Of a DNA stretch of 64,000 nucleotides, positions 28,735-38,294 are shown piece after piece. The stretch is taken from contig CAJPVJ010000010.1 of assembly GCA_905397405.1 (NCBI GenBank), positions 1-64,000 of the forward strand, written 5' to 3'. A program made the position numbers and the translations under genes. Under the pieces are notes generated by a model. It searched no databases. It was not told the DNA's origin and saw only the letters and a program-made list of their open reading frames with translations. Source of the DNA: Oppiella nova. Lineage: Eukaryota > Arthropoda > Arachnida > Sarcoptiformes > Oppiidae. The number at the start of each line of letters is the position of its first letter. The stretch's first letter is position 1.

Positions 28735-28998
28735 CTAATTGCTTGCGCTTTTTTGAGCAATTAGTTTTTTATACTTTTCCATCAAGTCGTCTTGGCTCTC
28801 TACATGGTTCGGATCGAGCGGAATACAGTCGACTGGACAGAAAAGCGCACACTGTGGCTGATCAAAATGCCCGACACATTCTGTACATAGGTTTGGATGG
28901 ATTTCATAAATCTCCTCCCCCATAAAAATGGCATCATTTGGACATACAGGCTCGCATACATCACAATTGATACATTCATCAGTGATAATTAAAGACAC
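28735..28998 (-). CDS. Two-cluster [4Fe-4S] ferredoxin (YfhL/AvFd type)
   Basis: An 87-residue ferredoxin with two [4Fe-4S] motifs: CINCDVCEPVCP, and a second motif CTEC...CALFCPVDC with the long insertion between its second and third Cys that marks the Alvin-type group (E. coli YfhL). It carries low-potential electrons in the cytoplasm. The start is a GTG (VSLIITDEC) that begins 1 nt after the coaD stop codon (TAGCGTG), so it is co-transcribed and probably coupled with coaD. Confidence 0.93.
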   Translation of the reverse strand: MSLIITDECINCDVCEPVCPNDAIFMGEEIYEIHPNLCTECVGHFDQPQCALFCPVDCIPLDPNHVESQDDLMEKYKKLIAQKSASN

Positions 28999-28999
28999 G

Positions 29000-29527
<528 letters not shown>

Positions 29528-29650
29528 TTAACAAAAACTTAAATATTAGCGAATAACCTCTTTTGATTTAGCTTTGGCTTTAATTGTGAAATGACTTCAC
29601 CTTAAGCCAAGTTTGAGGCAAAATAAGGCTATTCTTGGAATATTTGTATT

Positions 29651-30127
29651 ATGTCGAAAAACATTGTCGTTAAAAAAAATAATAGTGGGACGATTGCACA
29701 AAATAAACGTGCACGCCACGATTATTTTATTGAAGAAAAATTTGAAGCTGGGCTTTCGTTACAAGGTTGGGAAGTCAAGTCATTACGTGCTGGGCGAATG
29801 ACCATTACTGAAAGCTATATCACCTTTAAAAATAATGAAGCATTTCTCTTCGGTGCTCAAATTCAACCTTTACTTTCAGCATCTACTCACGTAGTCCCTG
29901 AAGCGACACGTACCCGTAAACTGTTGCTATCGCGCCGTGAGCTTGAAAAGTTACTTGGTGCTGTCAATCAAAAAGGCTATACCTGCGTACCTTTGGCGTG
30001 TTACTGGAAAGGTCATTTGGCTAAACTTGAGATTGCTTTGGTAAAAGGTAAACAGTTACATGACAAACGTGCCACTGAAAAAGATCGCGATTGGCAACGT
30101 GATAAATCACGAATCATGCATAAATAA
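29651..30127 (+). CDS. smpB: SsrA-binding protein SmpB
   Basis: A 158-residue RNA-binding partner of tmRNA for rescue of stalled ribosomes. It shows [28 protein letters not shown] and the basic C-terminal tail ([15 protein letters not shown]) that enters the decoding centre. The tmRNA gene itself is not in this window. Single gene with a terminator, divergent from coaD. Confidence 0.98.
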   Translation: MSKNIVVKKNNSGTIAQNKRARHDYFIEEKFEAGLSLQGWEVKSLRAGRMTITESYITFKNNEAFLFGAQIQPLLSASTHVVPEATRTRKLLLSRRELEKLLGAVNQKGYTCVPLACYWKGHLAKLEIALVKGKQLHDKRATEKDRDWQRDKSRIMHK

Positions 30128-30142
30128 TCTGTTTGATATACG

Positions 30143-30168
30143 AAAAACCTCCGAAATGGAGGTTTTTT
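30143..30168. terminator. Bidirectional terminator between smpB and the FilA-like gene
   Basis: An AAAACCTCC / GGAGGTTTT stem with a 5-nt loop. T runs in both directions serve smpB (+) and the convergent FilA-like gene (-). Confidence 0.88.
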
Positions 30169-30183
30169 TCTTTTAGCAAACCT

Positions 30184-31518
30184 TTAACAGAATTTTAAAG
30201 AACCATAACAGTTTGGAGCAAAATCTTGATTTTTAAGTTGTAAATCTTTTAATGGGAAGTTTACTGATGTATTGGGTAAGTTGACATTTCCAATGCCCAA
30301 ATAACCACCTAAACATCCACCCAATCCACTACATGGAATCGGATTTGAGGTTAAGTAATTACTAATCGGATCTACCACTTGTCTAAGTACATCATTGGTA
30401 ATAATAATTTTTTGACTTGGTGTAACATCTCCAATATCAATAGAGTCTTCAAATGCCATCCACCAACCTTTTTGCGCAGCGGCTTCAGCTCCTGGCCACC
30501 ACACATTTTGATTTTGCAGAGATAATGAAAAAGGGTTATTTAAATTAATTTTATGAATATAACCTAAATTTTGATCAACAGACACATTCGCTTTTAAACC
30601 CGTAATATTACCATCAACCGTTTTTTGAAGCTTAAATAAACCAGCTGTAATATTCAAAGATGCTTCTAGATTGCCCGAAAAATTAATTCTATTAATATTT
30701 GCATAACCGTTTAAAAGAACTTTATTCATTCTATTGCCAGATATGGTTTGCCCATTAATAAAAATATCAGCCTTAGCTGAATCTAAATTTAAACTATAGT
30801 TATTTGACCTCACCCCAAGAGGAATATTTAAGCAAAGAATTACACAAATCCGAGCATTAATATTTGCATCAATAGTTTTACCTGTGTCTGAATAAGACAT
30901 ATTACGTGCCTGAGTATAGCCTGTGCCAGTAGTATCTTTAATTTTCATATAACCACTGAGACTATTAATTCCGTTTGGCGAACCTGTATTTTCAGTACCT
31001 GCTGTCAGCATTCCCAAAACTTTTTCAGCACTTAAACGTAGGCCAACCACCTCTCTTGTTGAAGCAGAATTGGGATTTTTTATGGCAAATTCTACAAATG
31101 GATTGGTTAATTTTGCACTTGAACCCACACGCCCTTCACGCGTATCAGCCAAACCTGAAAGACTCAGATTATCAATATCAATGTCGCAACCGCCAGCCCC
31201 GTTTACCCCACCACAACCGAGCTGTAACTTTTTAATGTTGGCATTCAATTCAAGCTCGGCCTCTAGTCCAAGTTTATAAAAACCAACACCTTGCCCCTGC
31301 ATCTTATTGACTGAGTCATTTGGCGCAATATAACCCAAGCTCATCAGTGCCTGACCATGAACATCGGAAAGCTCAGAGTCATTCAATAGAGTCAAACTCT
31401 CCAAGTATAGAGAATTTGCAAAACATTGCATTGAAGAAAACAATCCAGCATAAATTACGACATTTTTTATGACTTTAATGATTTTCTTATCAATCATCCT
31501 ATTATAGTTGATATCCAT
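30184..31518 (-). CDS. FilA-like exported protein (DUF6160-like), copy 1
   Basis: A 444-residue secreted protein with an N-terminal signal peptide (cleavage probably after CFA, residue ~35). The mature chain starts with LTLLNDSELSDVHGQALMSL, the short conserved motif seen near the start of DUF6160-type and Acinetobacter FilA (putative pilus system) proteins. The middle is a repeated beta-rich segment with many Asn, Gly and Ser, and the chain ends in a Cys-containing tail (CYGSLKFC). I assign the family from memory of such proteins, so it is tentative. A close paralogue lies directly upstream on the same strand (31856-33174). No chaperone or usher gene is adjacent. Confidence 0.72.
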   Translation of the reverse strand: MDINYNRMIDKKIIKVIKNVVIYAGLFSSMQCFANSLYLESLTLLNDSELSDVHGQALMSLGYIAPNDSVNKMQGQGVGFYKLGLEAELELNANIKKLQLGCGGVNGAGGCDIDIDNLSLSGLADTREGRVGSSAKLTNPFVEFAIKNPNSASTREVVGLRLSAEKVLGMLTAGTENTGSPNGINSLSGYMKIKDTTGTGYTQARNMSYSDTGKTIDANINARICVILCLNIPLGVRSNNYSLNLDSAKADIFINGQTISGNRMNKVLLNGYANINRINFSGNLEASLNITAGLFKLQKTVDGNITGLKANVSVDQNLGYIHKINLNNPFSLSLQNQNVWWPGAEAAAQKGWWMAFEDSIDIGDVTPSQKIIITNDVLRQVVDPISNYLTSNPIPCSGLGGCLGGYLGIGNVNLPNTSVNFPLKDLQLKNQDFAPNCYGSLKFC

Positions 31519-31815
31519 ATCAGCTTATCTCATTTTATTATGAATAAAAAATATACTAAAATACAAATAAAGCAAATAGAAAAGTGAATTAAATATCTCA
31601 ATACTATAACAATTATGCAAATAAGATTACTTTATCAATGATTCTAAAGACTTTTTATTTATATTTTCTTATGTAACTAATTTTAATTATTATATATTTA
31701 TACTTAATAGTCATACAATCTACTTTTCAGTACCTCTTATGCTTTTCAAGTCACTTGAGTGAGTTATTGCAAGTCGTGATGATTGGCACAGTGATAAAGC
31801 TCAATCCTATATAAG
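31519..31815. other. Duplicated promoter region between the two FilA-like genes
   Basis: This very AT-rich spacer has no gene. A block at about 31629-31713 closely resembles 33289-33375, upstream of the second copy, including GTAACTAATTTTAA. The duplication therefore took about 200 bp of upstream DNA along with the gene, and both copies presumably share regulation. Confidence 0.65.
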
Positions 31816-31845
31816 AAAAAACCTCCATCAGGAGGCTTCCTTTAG
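31816..31845 (-). terminator. Terminator of FilA-like copy 2
   Basis: On the minus strand, CCTCC / GGAGG stem with a 4-nt loop and a T run. It resembles the terminator at 30143-30168 that ends copy 1. Confidence 0.75.
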
Positions 31846-31855
31846 TCTTAAAGGT

Positions 31856-33174
31856 CTAACAGAATTTTAGATTGCCATAGCAATTAGGTGCAAAGCCTTG
31901 AGTTGCTAAGGGTAAATCCTTAATTGGGAAATACAGTGGTTTTGCCGATGATAAATTAATTTCACCAATATTCAAACCAAGAGCTAGACATCCAATAACT
32001 AACTGACAAGTCGGTGGATTGTTTGTCAAATAATTGCTAATACTAGGTACAACTTGTTTAAGAATATCATTGGTTACATCAATCTGATTTTTTGGTACAA
32101 CTTTACCAATATCAATTTCATCTTCTATAGCTAACCACCATCCGCGATCCGCGTATATTCAGCTCCAGGCCAGTGAACCTGAGTCGACTGTAGTGATAAA
32201 GAGAAAGGGTTGTTTAAAGGGAATTTATGAATATACCCCAGATTTTCATCGATATCCAAATCAGCCCGTAAGCCTGATATATAGCCATTTGAATTAATAC
32301 TTAAAGGAATCAATGAAACAAATGGTAGATTTACCCTTGCATTAATATTTCCGCCAAAGTTTAAATTATCGATCAACGCAGTGCCTGTTAGTTTTGCAGA
32401 AGTTAAACGCGTTCCTGTTAAGGTTGTTGCATTAATCAATAAATTCGCCCTGGTTGATTGCAACTGTAAATTATAGTCATTTGTAGTAAAAGTTGGTGCA
32501 ATAATAGCTATTCTAATTCGACCATTAATAGCCATTCCAGTATCGTTAATCCTCATCGCCCTTGGAGCAGTGAATCCCGTTCCTGTGGTCGCCTTAATTT
32601 TAATTGCACCACTTAAACTATTTATTCCATTGGGTAAATCAGAGTTCTCTATTCCTGTGGTTAATAAGCCTAAAACTTTTTCAGCACTTAAACGCAAACC
32701 AACCACTTCTCGTGTTGACGCAGAATTGGGGTTTTTTATCGCAAATTCTACAAAGGGATTGGTTAGTTTTGCACTTGAACCTACACGTCCTTCGCGGGTA
32801 TCTGCTATACCTGAAAGACTCAGATTATCAATATCAATGTCGCAGCCGCCTGCCCCATTTACCCCACCACAACCCAGTTGTAATTTTTTAATATTGGCAT
32901 TTAGGTCAAGCTCAGCTTCAAGTCCAAGTTTATAGAATCCAACATCTTGTCCTTGCATGTTATTGATTGAGTCATTTGGGGCAATATAACTTAAGCTCAT
33001 CAGCGCCTGACCACTCACATCCGAAAGTTCAGAATCATTTAATTGAATTAAACTCTCAGAATGTAAAGTGCTTGCAAAACTATGGGTTGAAGAAAACAAT
33101 CCAGTACAAATGAAAGCTAGTTTTGCAATTTTAATGATTTTCTTATCAATTGCTCGGTTTTTTTTGATATCCAT
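31856..33174 (-). pseudogene. FilA-like exported protein, copy 2, frameshifted
   Basis: A paralogue of the gene at 30184-31518. The intact frame (32131-33174, 347 residues) has the same signal peptide, the LNDSELSDVSGQALMSL motif and a near-identical stretch up to about residue 170. At the point where copy 1 reads WPGAE and then GWW, this copy reads WPGAE, then nine unrelated residues and a stop. The expected continuation (GWWLAIEDEIDIG through to CYGNLKFC) is present in another frame down to 31856. The total length is not a multiple of three, so a frameshift truncates the C-terminal quarter. A truncated product may still be exported. A sequencing error at this spot is an alternative. Confidence 0.78.
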
Positions 33175-33601
33175 ACCATCTTCTCAGATCTTATTATGGA
33201 TAAAAAATATACTAAGTGTTAAATAAAGAAAATAACACTTCGTCGTAAATATTTATATTTTATAATTTTTATAAAATCGATATCGTTCTTACAATGATTC
33301 TAAAGGATTTTTTGCTTATATTACTTTATGTAACTAATTTTAACAATTGTATATTTATACTTAATAATATCACAATAATCCGTCCAAAGCAGATCATAAG
33401 CCACCAGTGCATAATACGTTTTCATAAATGCAAAAAATGATCATATTGATTGAATCATATTGGTATTTAAAATTGCTTCTCCCGCTGGGAGAAGGGGCTT
33501 TTATATTGATCTATAGTTTAAAAATGGCTTATCCAAGAAGCCTATTATAAAAGTTTTTATTTATTCTATTTTTCATTCTTTTATAGAATACCACTGAACA
33601 A
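33175..33601. other. Gene-free AT-rich region with repeat remnant
   Basis: This 427-nt region has no supportable gene. The part near 33289-33375 is the duplicated upstream block of the FilA-like genes. A hairpin with the core CTTCTCCC / GGGAGAAG lies at 33472-33488. It starts a segment that is partly repeated at 55630-55730 (see the separate repeat entries). Confidence 0.6.
33466..33565. repeat. Dispersed repeat, copy 1 (CTTCTCCC hairpin type)
   Basis: It begins with the hairpin CTTCTCCC GCT GGGAGAAG, followed by GGCTTTTATATTGATCTATAG and GAAGCCTATTATAAAAG. The same order of blocks, degenerate, appears at 55628-55735. It is similar in style to short repeats that I recall from Acinetobacter intergenic regions. 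The edges are approximate. Confidence 0.5.
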
Positions 33602-34156
33602 CTACGGGGTAATTTTATTTAATAGTAATGCAATATACTCTCCAAACCATGTTGCGGTTTGCAAGTCACCAGAGGGTGGTGTAATTTCAACAGGTGCATT
33701 ATCTGATTGTGTCATTAATCCCAAATAACCCGCCATACGGTTTAAATCTGTGGGTTTAACACCTGTAGGCATTAAAGGGAGTCCAGACCATAACATGCCA
33801 TGCTGCATTGCAAAGATATTAATCTGTTGCAGTACAGATAACTTATCGCCACTTAAACCACCTGAGTTGGTAAATGCGGCAGCTAGTTTGCCCTGCCAAT
33901 CACGATTTTTCCAACGTTTAGATGTAGAGTCCATAAACATTTTAAATGGACCTGTAACACTTCCCATATAGGTCGGTGAGCCAAAAATTATGGCATTCGC
34001 TTGATCTAAAATATCCCAATCAATATGCTCAATATCCATTTGATGAACAGTTACACCGATCTTCTCTGCACCTTGTGCAATATAATTCGCAACTTTTGCA
34101 GTATGACCAAATGGACTGTGGTAAACGATCGCGATAGATTTAGCAGATAAAGACAT
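33602..34156 (-). CDS. Flavodoxin-like NAD(P)H-dependent oxidoreductase (WrbA-like)
   Basis: A flavoprotein of about 184 residues with a flavodoxin fold: the phosphate-binding loop is YHSPFGHTAKVA, and the flavin loops are FGSPTYMGSVTGPFKMFMD and TNSGGLSGDK. The layout is that of the WrbA/NAD(P)H:quinone reductase group. It probably reduces quinones with NAD(P)H via FMN. I choose the ATG at 34156; a TTG 15 nt upstream is possible, but neither has a strong ribosome site. A single gene. Confidence 0.87.
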   Translation of the reverse strand: MSLSAKSIAIVYHSPFGHTAKVANYIAQGAEKIGVTVHQMDIEHIDWDILDQANAIIFGSPTYMGSVTGPFKMFMDSTSKRWKNRDWQGKLAAAFTNSGGLSGDKLSVLQQINIFAMQHGMLWSGLPLMPTGVKPTDLNRMAGYLGLMTQSDNAPVEITPPSGDLQTATWFGEYIALLLNKITP

Positions 34157-34282
34157 ATCAATTGAAAACAAACAAATTTGGTCAAGTTTAACATCAATTC
34201 ATTTTTAAACAATTCTTGTAATGTTTAGAAAACCTATGACATAACGCTTAAAACAACGATAAATCTATTTAAAAATAAAGAT

Positions 34283-35035
34283 TTAGTTCCGAATAAATAC
34301 AAAAGTAGCCATACGCCCTGTTTTTGCATGACGACGATAAGAATAGAAATCCTGATCTTGACGATAAGAACACTGATCTCCTCCTGTAATCACATTCACC
34401 CCATGTTGTTTAAGAATATAACGTGCAATCGCATACAAATCCGCATAGTGCTTACCTGCTTGCTCACTCTCTATAAATGCAGTGTCTAGTTCAGCATATT
34501 TAGAACAAAAAGCAGCTTTCACTTCTGCGCCAATTTCAAAACAAGGCTGGCTGATTGCTGCCCCCAACCAAGCCCAAGTAGGTGGAGACTTCATATTGGC
34601 AATAGTATTTTCAATTATCCCCCCTGCTAAACCGCGCCAACCTGCATGTAGGTTGGCAACCTCAGTACCTGCGGCATTACCTAAAACAACGGGTAGGCAA
34701 TCTGCGGTCATCATCATCAAGGCATGCCCCTGAGTCTGTGTGACCAAACCATCACCCTCCAATGCGCTAAAAGTCATTTCTTCATTGATGGTATGACATA
34801 TTGTGCTGTGGGTTTGCGTCATCCATGTGATTTTATTAACACCCAATTCTGCGAATTCATCCAATAAAATCATACGGTGCTGTTGTACCCGTTGAGGATC
34901 GTCATTTACATGCAATGCCAAATTAAAACCTTCAAGCTCAGGCTTTACAGATGGCAAAGCCTTTACATGATGTATATGTGTCTGACCTGCATATACACCT
35001 TGAGGTAATCCTTGAACAAATTGCATGTGACTCAT
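34283..35035 (-). CDS. pgeF: Purine nucleoside phosphorylase of the YfiH/PgeF (LACC1) family
   Basis: A 250-residue protein of the family once called polyphenol oxidase, now known to include purine nucleoside phosphorylases and peptidoglycan-editing factors. Motifs: TQTHS, EGDGLVTQ, TADCLPV and LHAGWRGLAGGI, holding the metal-binding His and Cys. The start has AGAGGA upstream. In many gammaproteobacteria it follows rluD; here an opposite-strand gene lies between them. Confidence 0.94.
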   Translation of the reverse strand: MSHMQFVQGLPQGVYAGQTHIHHVKALPSVKPELEGFNLALHVNDDPQRVQQHRMILLDEFAELGVNKITWMTQTHSTICHTINEEMTFSALEGDGLVTQTQGHALMMMTADCLPVVLGNAAGTEVANLHAGWRGLAGGIIENTIANMKSPPTWAWLGAAISQPCFEIGAEVKAAFCSKYAELDTAFIESEQAGKHYADLYAIARYILKQHGVNVITGGDQCSYRQDQDFYSYRRHAKTGRMATFVFIRN

Positions 35036-35209
35036 TTCCTCTTCAAATCATTTTCACGACTCAATAACTATAACAAATTTACTCAATCCAAAACCAATCT
35101 TCTTGTCCATTTTGTTGATTAACAAAACTAAACATTTCAACTTAATATAGTGTTGTTTTTTTAATCAAATTCAATAGTATTAATTAAAACTTAAAAATAA
35201 GGATAAACC

Positions 35210-35980
35210 ATGAAAAAATTAAAGCTTGCTGTTTTATTGAGTCTGAGTGTTATCAGCACGCAAGGATTTGCACTCTGTCGTTATGATTTAGAAGGTTTTT
35301 TGCCTGAGCCAGCCAATCCAGCAGCACAAAAATTTCCTACAGCATTAGGTCAAAAAGTTGCTTATAAGATACTGAATGCACCTAACCAAATCACATATTC
35401 GGCAACCCATAGCAATTTCAGCTCCAACAATAATATTGCGACAGGAACACTCCCAATTGCAAATACGGGTATTTTTGGATTTGAATTTAATATTGCTACG
35501 ATTTCAAATGAATTAACAGGGACCAATAATATCGGCAAAGGTATGAATTTATTAATGTTTGATCAAAATAATCAAACCATAGGTGTTATCGCCATTATGT
35601 ATGGAAATAATTCAGCAATACAGAACTATAAAAAACCTTTATTGATTTGGGTGATGCAAAAGAATCCCATCTCAAATCAAAATGATATTACCTATGCCTA
35701 TCTACAACCTTACGACGCATCAGCTAACCAAAATGTAGGGGTGTATATCAATCAAAACGCTAATCAAATTGGATTTATTTTAAATAAACAAAATTTAGGT
35801 TATGTAGCTACGATTAATTCAAAAATTAAGTCACTCACTTTTCAACCTCAAGCACTATTCAGTGGTTTTGAAGCCGCCTCTCCATACCTAAATAAAACCA
35901 TGTCATTAGAATTGGTCACGGATAAATCAAAATTTACCAATACTTTTCCAACAGGAACAAAAGATATTTGTGGCAATTAA
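35210..35980 (+). CDS. Exported protein, DUF4882-like
   Basis: A 256-residue protein with a signal peptide (residues 1-22, ending GFA|LCRYDLEG). The mature chain is beta-rich, with many Asn/Gln, and two Cys (residue ~23 and near the C terminus) that could pair. It resembles the Acinetobacter exported family I recall as DUF4882, which often starts CRYxxE/D; this is from memory. It is encoded on the opposite strand between pgeF and rluD, which are usually adjacent. Function unknown. Confidence 0.7.
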   Translation: MKKLKLAVLLSLSVISTQGFALCRYDLEGFLPEPANPAAQKFPTALGQKVAYKILNAPNQITYSATHSNFSSNNNIATGTLPIANTGIFGFEFNIATISNELTGTNNIGKGMNLLMFDQNNQTIGVIAIMYGNNSAIQNYKKPLLIWVMQKNPISNQNDITYAYLQPYDASANQNVGVYINQNANQIGFILNKQNLGYVATINSKIKSLTFQPQALFSGFEAASPYLNKTMSLELVTDKSKFTNTFPTGTKDICGN

Positions 35981-35989
35981 ATAACTTTA

Positions 35990-36016
35990 TAAAACTGCTC
36001 TCATTGAGCAGTTTTA
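35990..36016. terminator. Terminator between the DUF4882-like gene and rluD
   Basis: An 11-bp stem TAAAACTGCTC / GAGCAGTTTTA ends before the rluD stop codon at 36030, so it can serve both convergent genes. Confidence 0.8.
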
Positions 36017-36029
36017 TCATGTAAATCAA

Positions 36030-37082
36030 TTAATAGGCTTTGTTTTCAGAGCGTAAAACTTCGACCAACTCAACGAAATCATCTGACCATGGTGCTTCAA
36101 ACATCATTTCTTCTTGTGTACGTGGGTGAACTAGGCCTAATTTAGAGGCATGTAAAGCTTGGCGTTTAAAGTTACGCAATGCACTGCTCAGTTTCTCAGA
36201 AGCACCTGCTGGAACTTTAACTCGGCTAACATAGACTGGATCACCCACCAATGGATAACCAATATAGGTGAAATGAATCCGGATTTGATGAGTACGCCCT
36301 GTTTCAAGTTGCGCTTGTACACGGGTGAAATGTTGAAAACGCTCTTTAACATTATAATGCGTCACCGCATCACGACCACCCGGTAAAATAGCCATTTTTA
36401 CACGATCTACAGGATGACGTTTAATCGGTTCATCAATCGTTCCACCCGCAATAATATGACCATAACAAATCAAGTCATATACACGGTAAACTGTTTTTTT
36501 AGCCAATTGTTTACTTAAAGAAAATTGTGCTTCTAAATTTTTAGCAACAACCAATAAACCGCTGGTATCTTTATCAATACGATGCACTAAACCTGCACGA
36601 GTTAATTCGGCAGATTTTGGGTAATGATAAAGCAAGGCGTTCACCAAAGTACCATTTGGATTACCCGCACCAGGATGAACAACCATACCGACAGGTTTAT
36701 TGATGACCATAATATCGTCATCTTCATAAACAATGTTTAAAGGGATATTTTCAGGTTGTGCCGACGTTTGTGCTTCCAATTCAACATCTAAACATAGAAG
36801 TTCATTGCCTTCGCATTTATACTTAGGCTTGACAATGTTACCATTTACCAACAAATGACCTTCTTTCATCCACTGCTTGAGTTTTTCACGAGAAAACTCG
36901 TTCCAAACCAGTGCTGCGACTTGGTCAATACGTTGCCCTAAATAGCTTTCATCCAGTTGAAATTGCAACGATAAACGTGTTGCAGTCGGCGCAGAATTAT
37001 GATTATCTGCATCCTCAGAATCTTCAAGTAAATTGAAATCATTTTCTGGGAAATTAGAATTAGAAGAGTGTGCTGAAGTCAT
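36030..37082 (-). CDS. rluD: 23S rRNA pseudouridine synthase RluD
   Basis: A 350-residue synthase that makes pseudouridines 1911, 1915 and 1917 in helix 69 of 23S rRNA. An acidic, low-complexity N-terminal extension (~residues 1-40) precedes an S4 domain (QRIDQVAALVWNEFSREKLKQWMKEG) and the catalytic domain with LVHRIDKDTSGLLVVAK (catalytic Asp) and the ETGRTHQIRIH motif. It is divergent from bamD 71 nt away, a conserved arrangement. Confidence 0.97.
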   Translation of the reverse strand: MTSAHSSNSNFPENDFNLLEDSEDADNHNSAPTATRLSLQFQLDESYLGQRIDQVAALVWNEFSREKLKQWMKEGHLLVNGNIVKPKYKCEGNELLCLDVELEAQTSAQPENIPLNIVYEDDDIMVINKPVGMVVHPGAGNPNGTLVNALLYHYPKSAELTRAGLVHRIDKDTSGLLVVAKNLEAQFSLSKQLAKKTVYRVYDLICYGHIIAGGTIDEPIKRHPVDRVKMAILPGGRDAVTHYNVKERFQHFTRVQAQLETGRTHQIRIHFTYIGYPLVGDPVYVSRVKVPAGASEKLSSALRNFKRQALHASKLGLVHPRTQEEMMFEAPWSDDFVELVEVLRSENKAY

Positions 37083-37153
37083 TTGCTCATTCGGACAAAA
37101 GTGGTTTAATAGCGCAATTGTAGCCTATTGCCCGTATAAACAGAGGAATTTTT

Positions 37154-38176
37154 ATGTCGCTACCACGTTATAAAGTCACAATGCTTGCTTTAACTGTAGG
37201 CTTAGCAACTGCATTTGTCGGCTGTAGCAGCAATCCGAAGAAGGATGTTGTTGATACAGGCCCGAAATCAAATGAGCAGACTTATTACAATAATGCGATA
37301 AAATCATTAGACCGTGGGCAATATGGCGATGCTGCAAAAGCGTTAGAAGCAATGGATACTTATTTCCCGACTGGGCAATATGCACAACAAGCTCAGCTTG
37401 AATTGCTTTACACAAAATTTAAGCAAAAAGATTATGAAGGCACAATTGCACTGGCAGATCGTTTTATTCGTTTAAATCCTCAACATCCGAATTTAGATTA
37501 TGCTTACTATGTCCGCGGCGTAGCCAATATGGAGCAAAATTATGACAGTTTGCTTCGCTATACCTCATTAAAACAAGCACATCGTGATGTAGGTTATTTA
37601 AAAATTGCCTATCAAAATTTTGTCGACTTAATTCGTCGCTATCCTTCAAGTCAATATTCAGTTGATGCTGCACAACGAATGAAATACATCGGCCAAGAAC
37701 TGGCTGAAAGTGAAATGAATACTGCACGTTTCAATATTAAACGTAAAGCGTATTTGGCTGCGATTGAACGTTCACAATGGGTGATTGAACACTATCCTCA
37801 AACACCTCAAGTTCCTGAAGCCTTAGCAACAATGGCATATGGTTATGACAAGTTGGGCGATAAAGAAACCTCACAACAGTACATTGGCGTGCTTAAGCAA
37901 AACTACCCGAACCTTGTTAAATCTAATGGTGAAGTGAATATACGCGCAGCACGTAAAGAAGCAAGTTGGTGGAACCGTGCAACATTAGGTATTTTAGGTC
38001 GTGGTGATAAAGCAGAAGTATCACAAGAAGCGAGTTCTGAAACGTCTGATCAAGCAGAACAAAAATCAAGCTTGTTAAATAAAGTGAGTTTTGGCTTACT
38101 TGATCGTCCAAATCGTGAAGTATCTAAAGAGCCAGCACGTGCAGATGAAAGTTTGTATGATGGACAACGTAAATAA
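37154..38176 (+). CDS. bamD: Outer membrane assembly lipoprotein BamD
   Basis: A 340-residue lipoprotein of the BAM complex that inserts beta-barrel proteins into the outer membrane. The signal peptide ends in FVGC (Cys24). Five TPR-like repeats follow (for example YNNAIKSLDRGQYGDAAKALEAM, DYAYYVRGVANMEQ). The C-terminal ~60 residues are Ser/Glu-rich and go beyond the E. coli length (245), probably a disordered tail. GAGGA lies upstream of the ATG. Terminator at 38197-38222. Confidence 0.96.
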   Translation: MSLPRYKVTMLALTVGLATAFVGCSSNPKKDVVDTGPKSNEQTYYNNAIKSLDRGQYGDAAKALEAMDTYFPTGQYAQQAQLELLYTKFKQKDYEGTIALADRFIRLNPQHPNLDYAYYVRGVANMEQNYDSLLRYTSLKQAHRDVGYLKIAYQNFVDLIRRYPSSQYSVDAAQRMKYIGQELAESEMNTARFNIKRKAYLAAIERSQWVIEHYPQTPQVPEALATMAYGYDKLGDKETSQQYIGVLKQNYPNLVKSNGEVNIRAARKEASWWNRATLGILGRGDKAEVSQEASSETSDQAEQKSSLLNKVSFGLLDRPNREVSKEPARADESLYDGQRK

Positions 38177-38196
38177 ATATTGATTGCGACAAATCA

Positions 38197-38222
38197 AGAC
38201 GGGTTTTTACCCGTCTTTTTTA
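38197..38222 (+). terminator. Terminator after bamD
   Basis: AAGACGGG / CCCGTCTT stem with a TTTTTA loop and a T run. Confidence 0.88.
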
Positions 38223-38294
38223 TTCATAGATATTTTTAGACTCAAAACTACGTTAAACTTTAAATTGGTATAAACGATATATGACATTAAATTT

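Noticed and set aside
28427-28925. Two plus-strand open frames of about 100 codons
   Set aside because: They lie within rnpB and the ferredoxin gene on the opposite strand and have no protein-like features.
30184-33174. A complete pilus operon around the FilA-like genes
   Set aside because: No usher, chaperone or pilin gene is next to them; only the two FilA-like genes are present.
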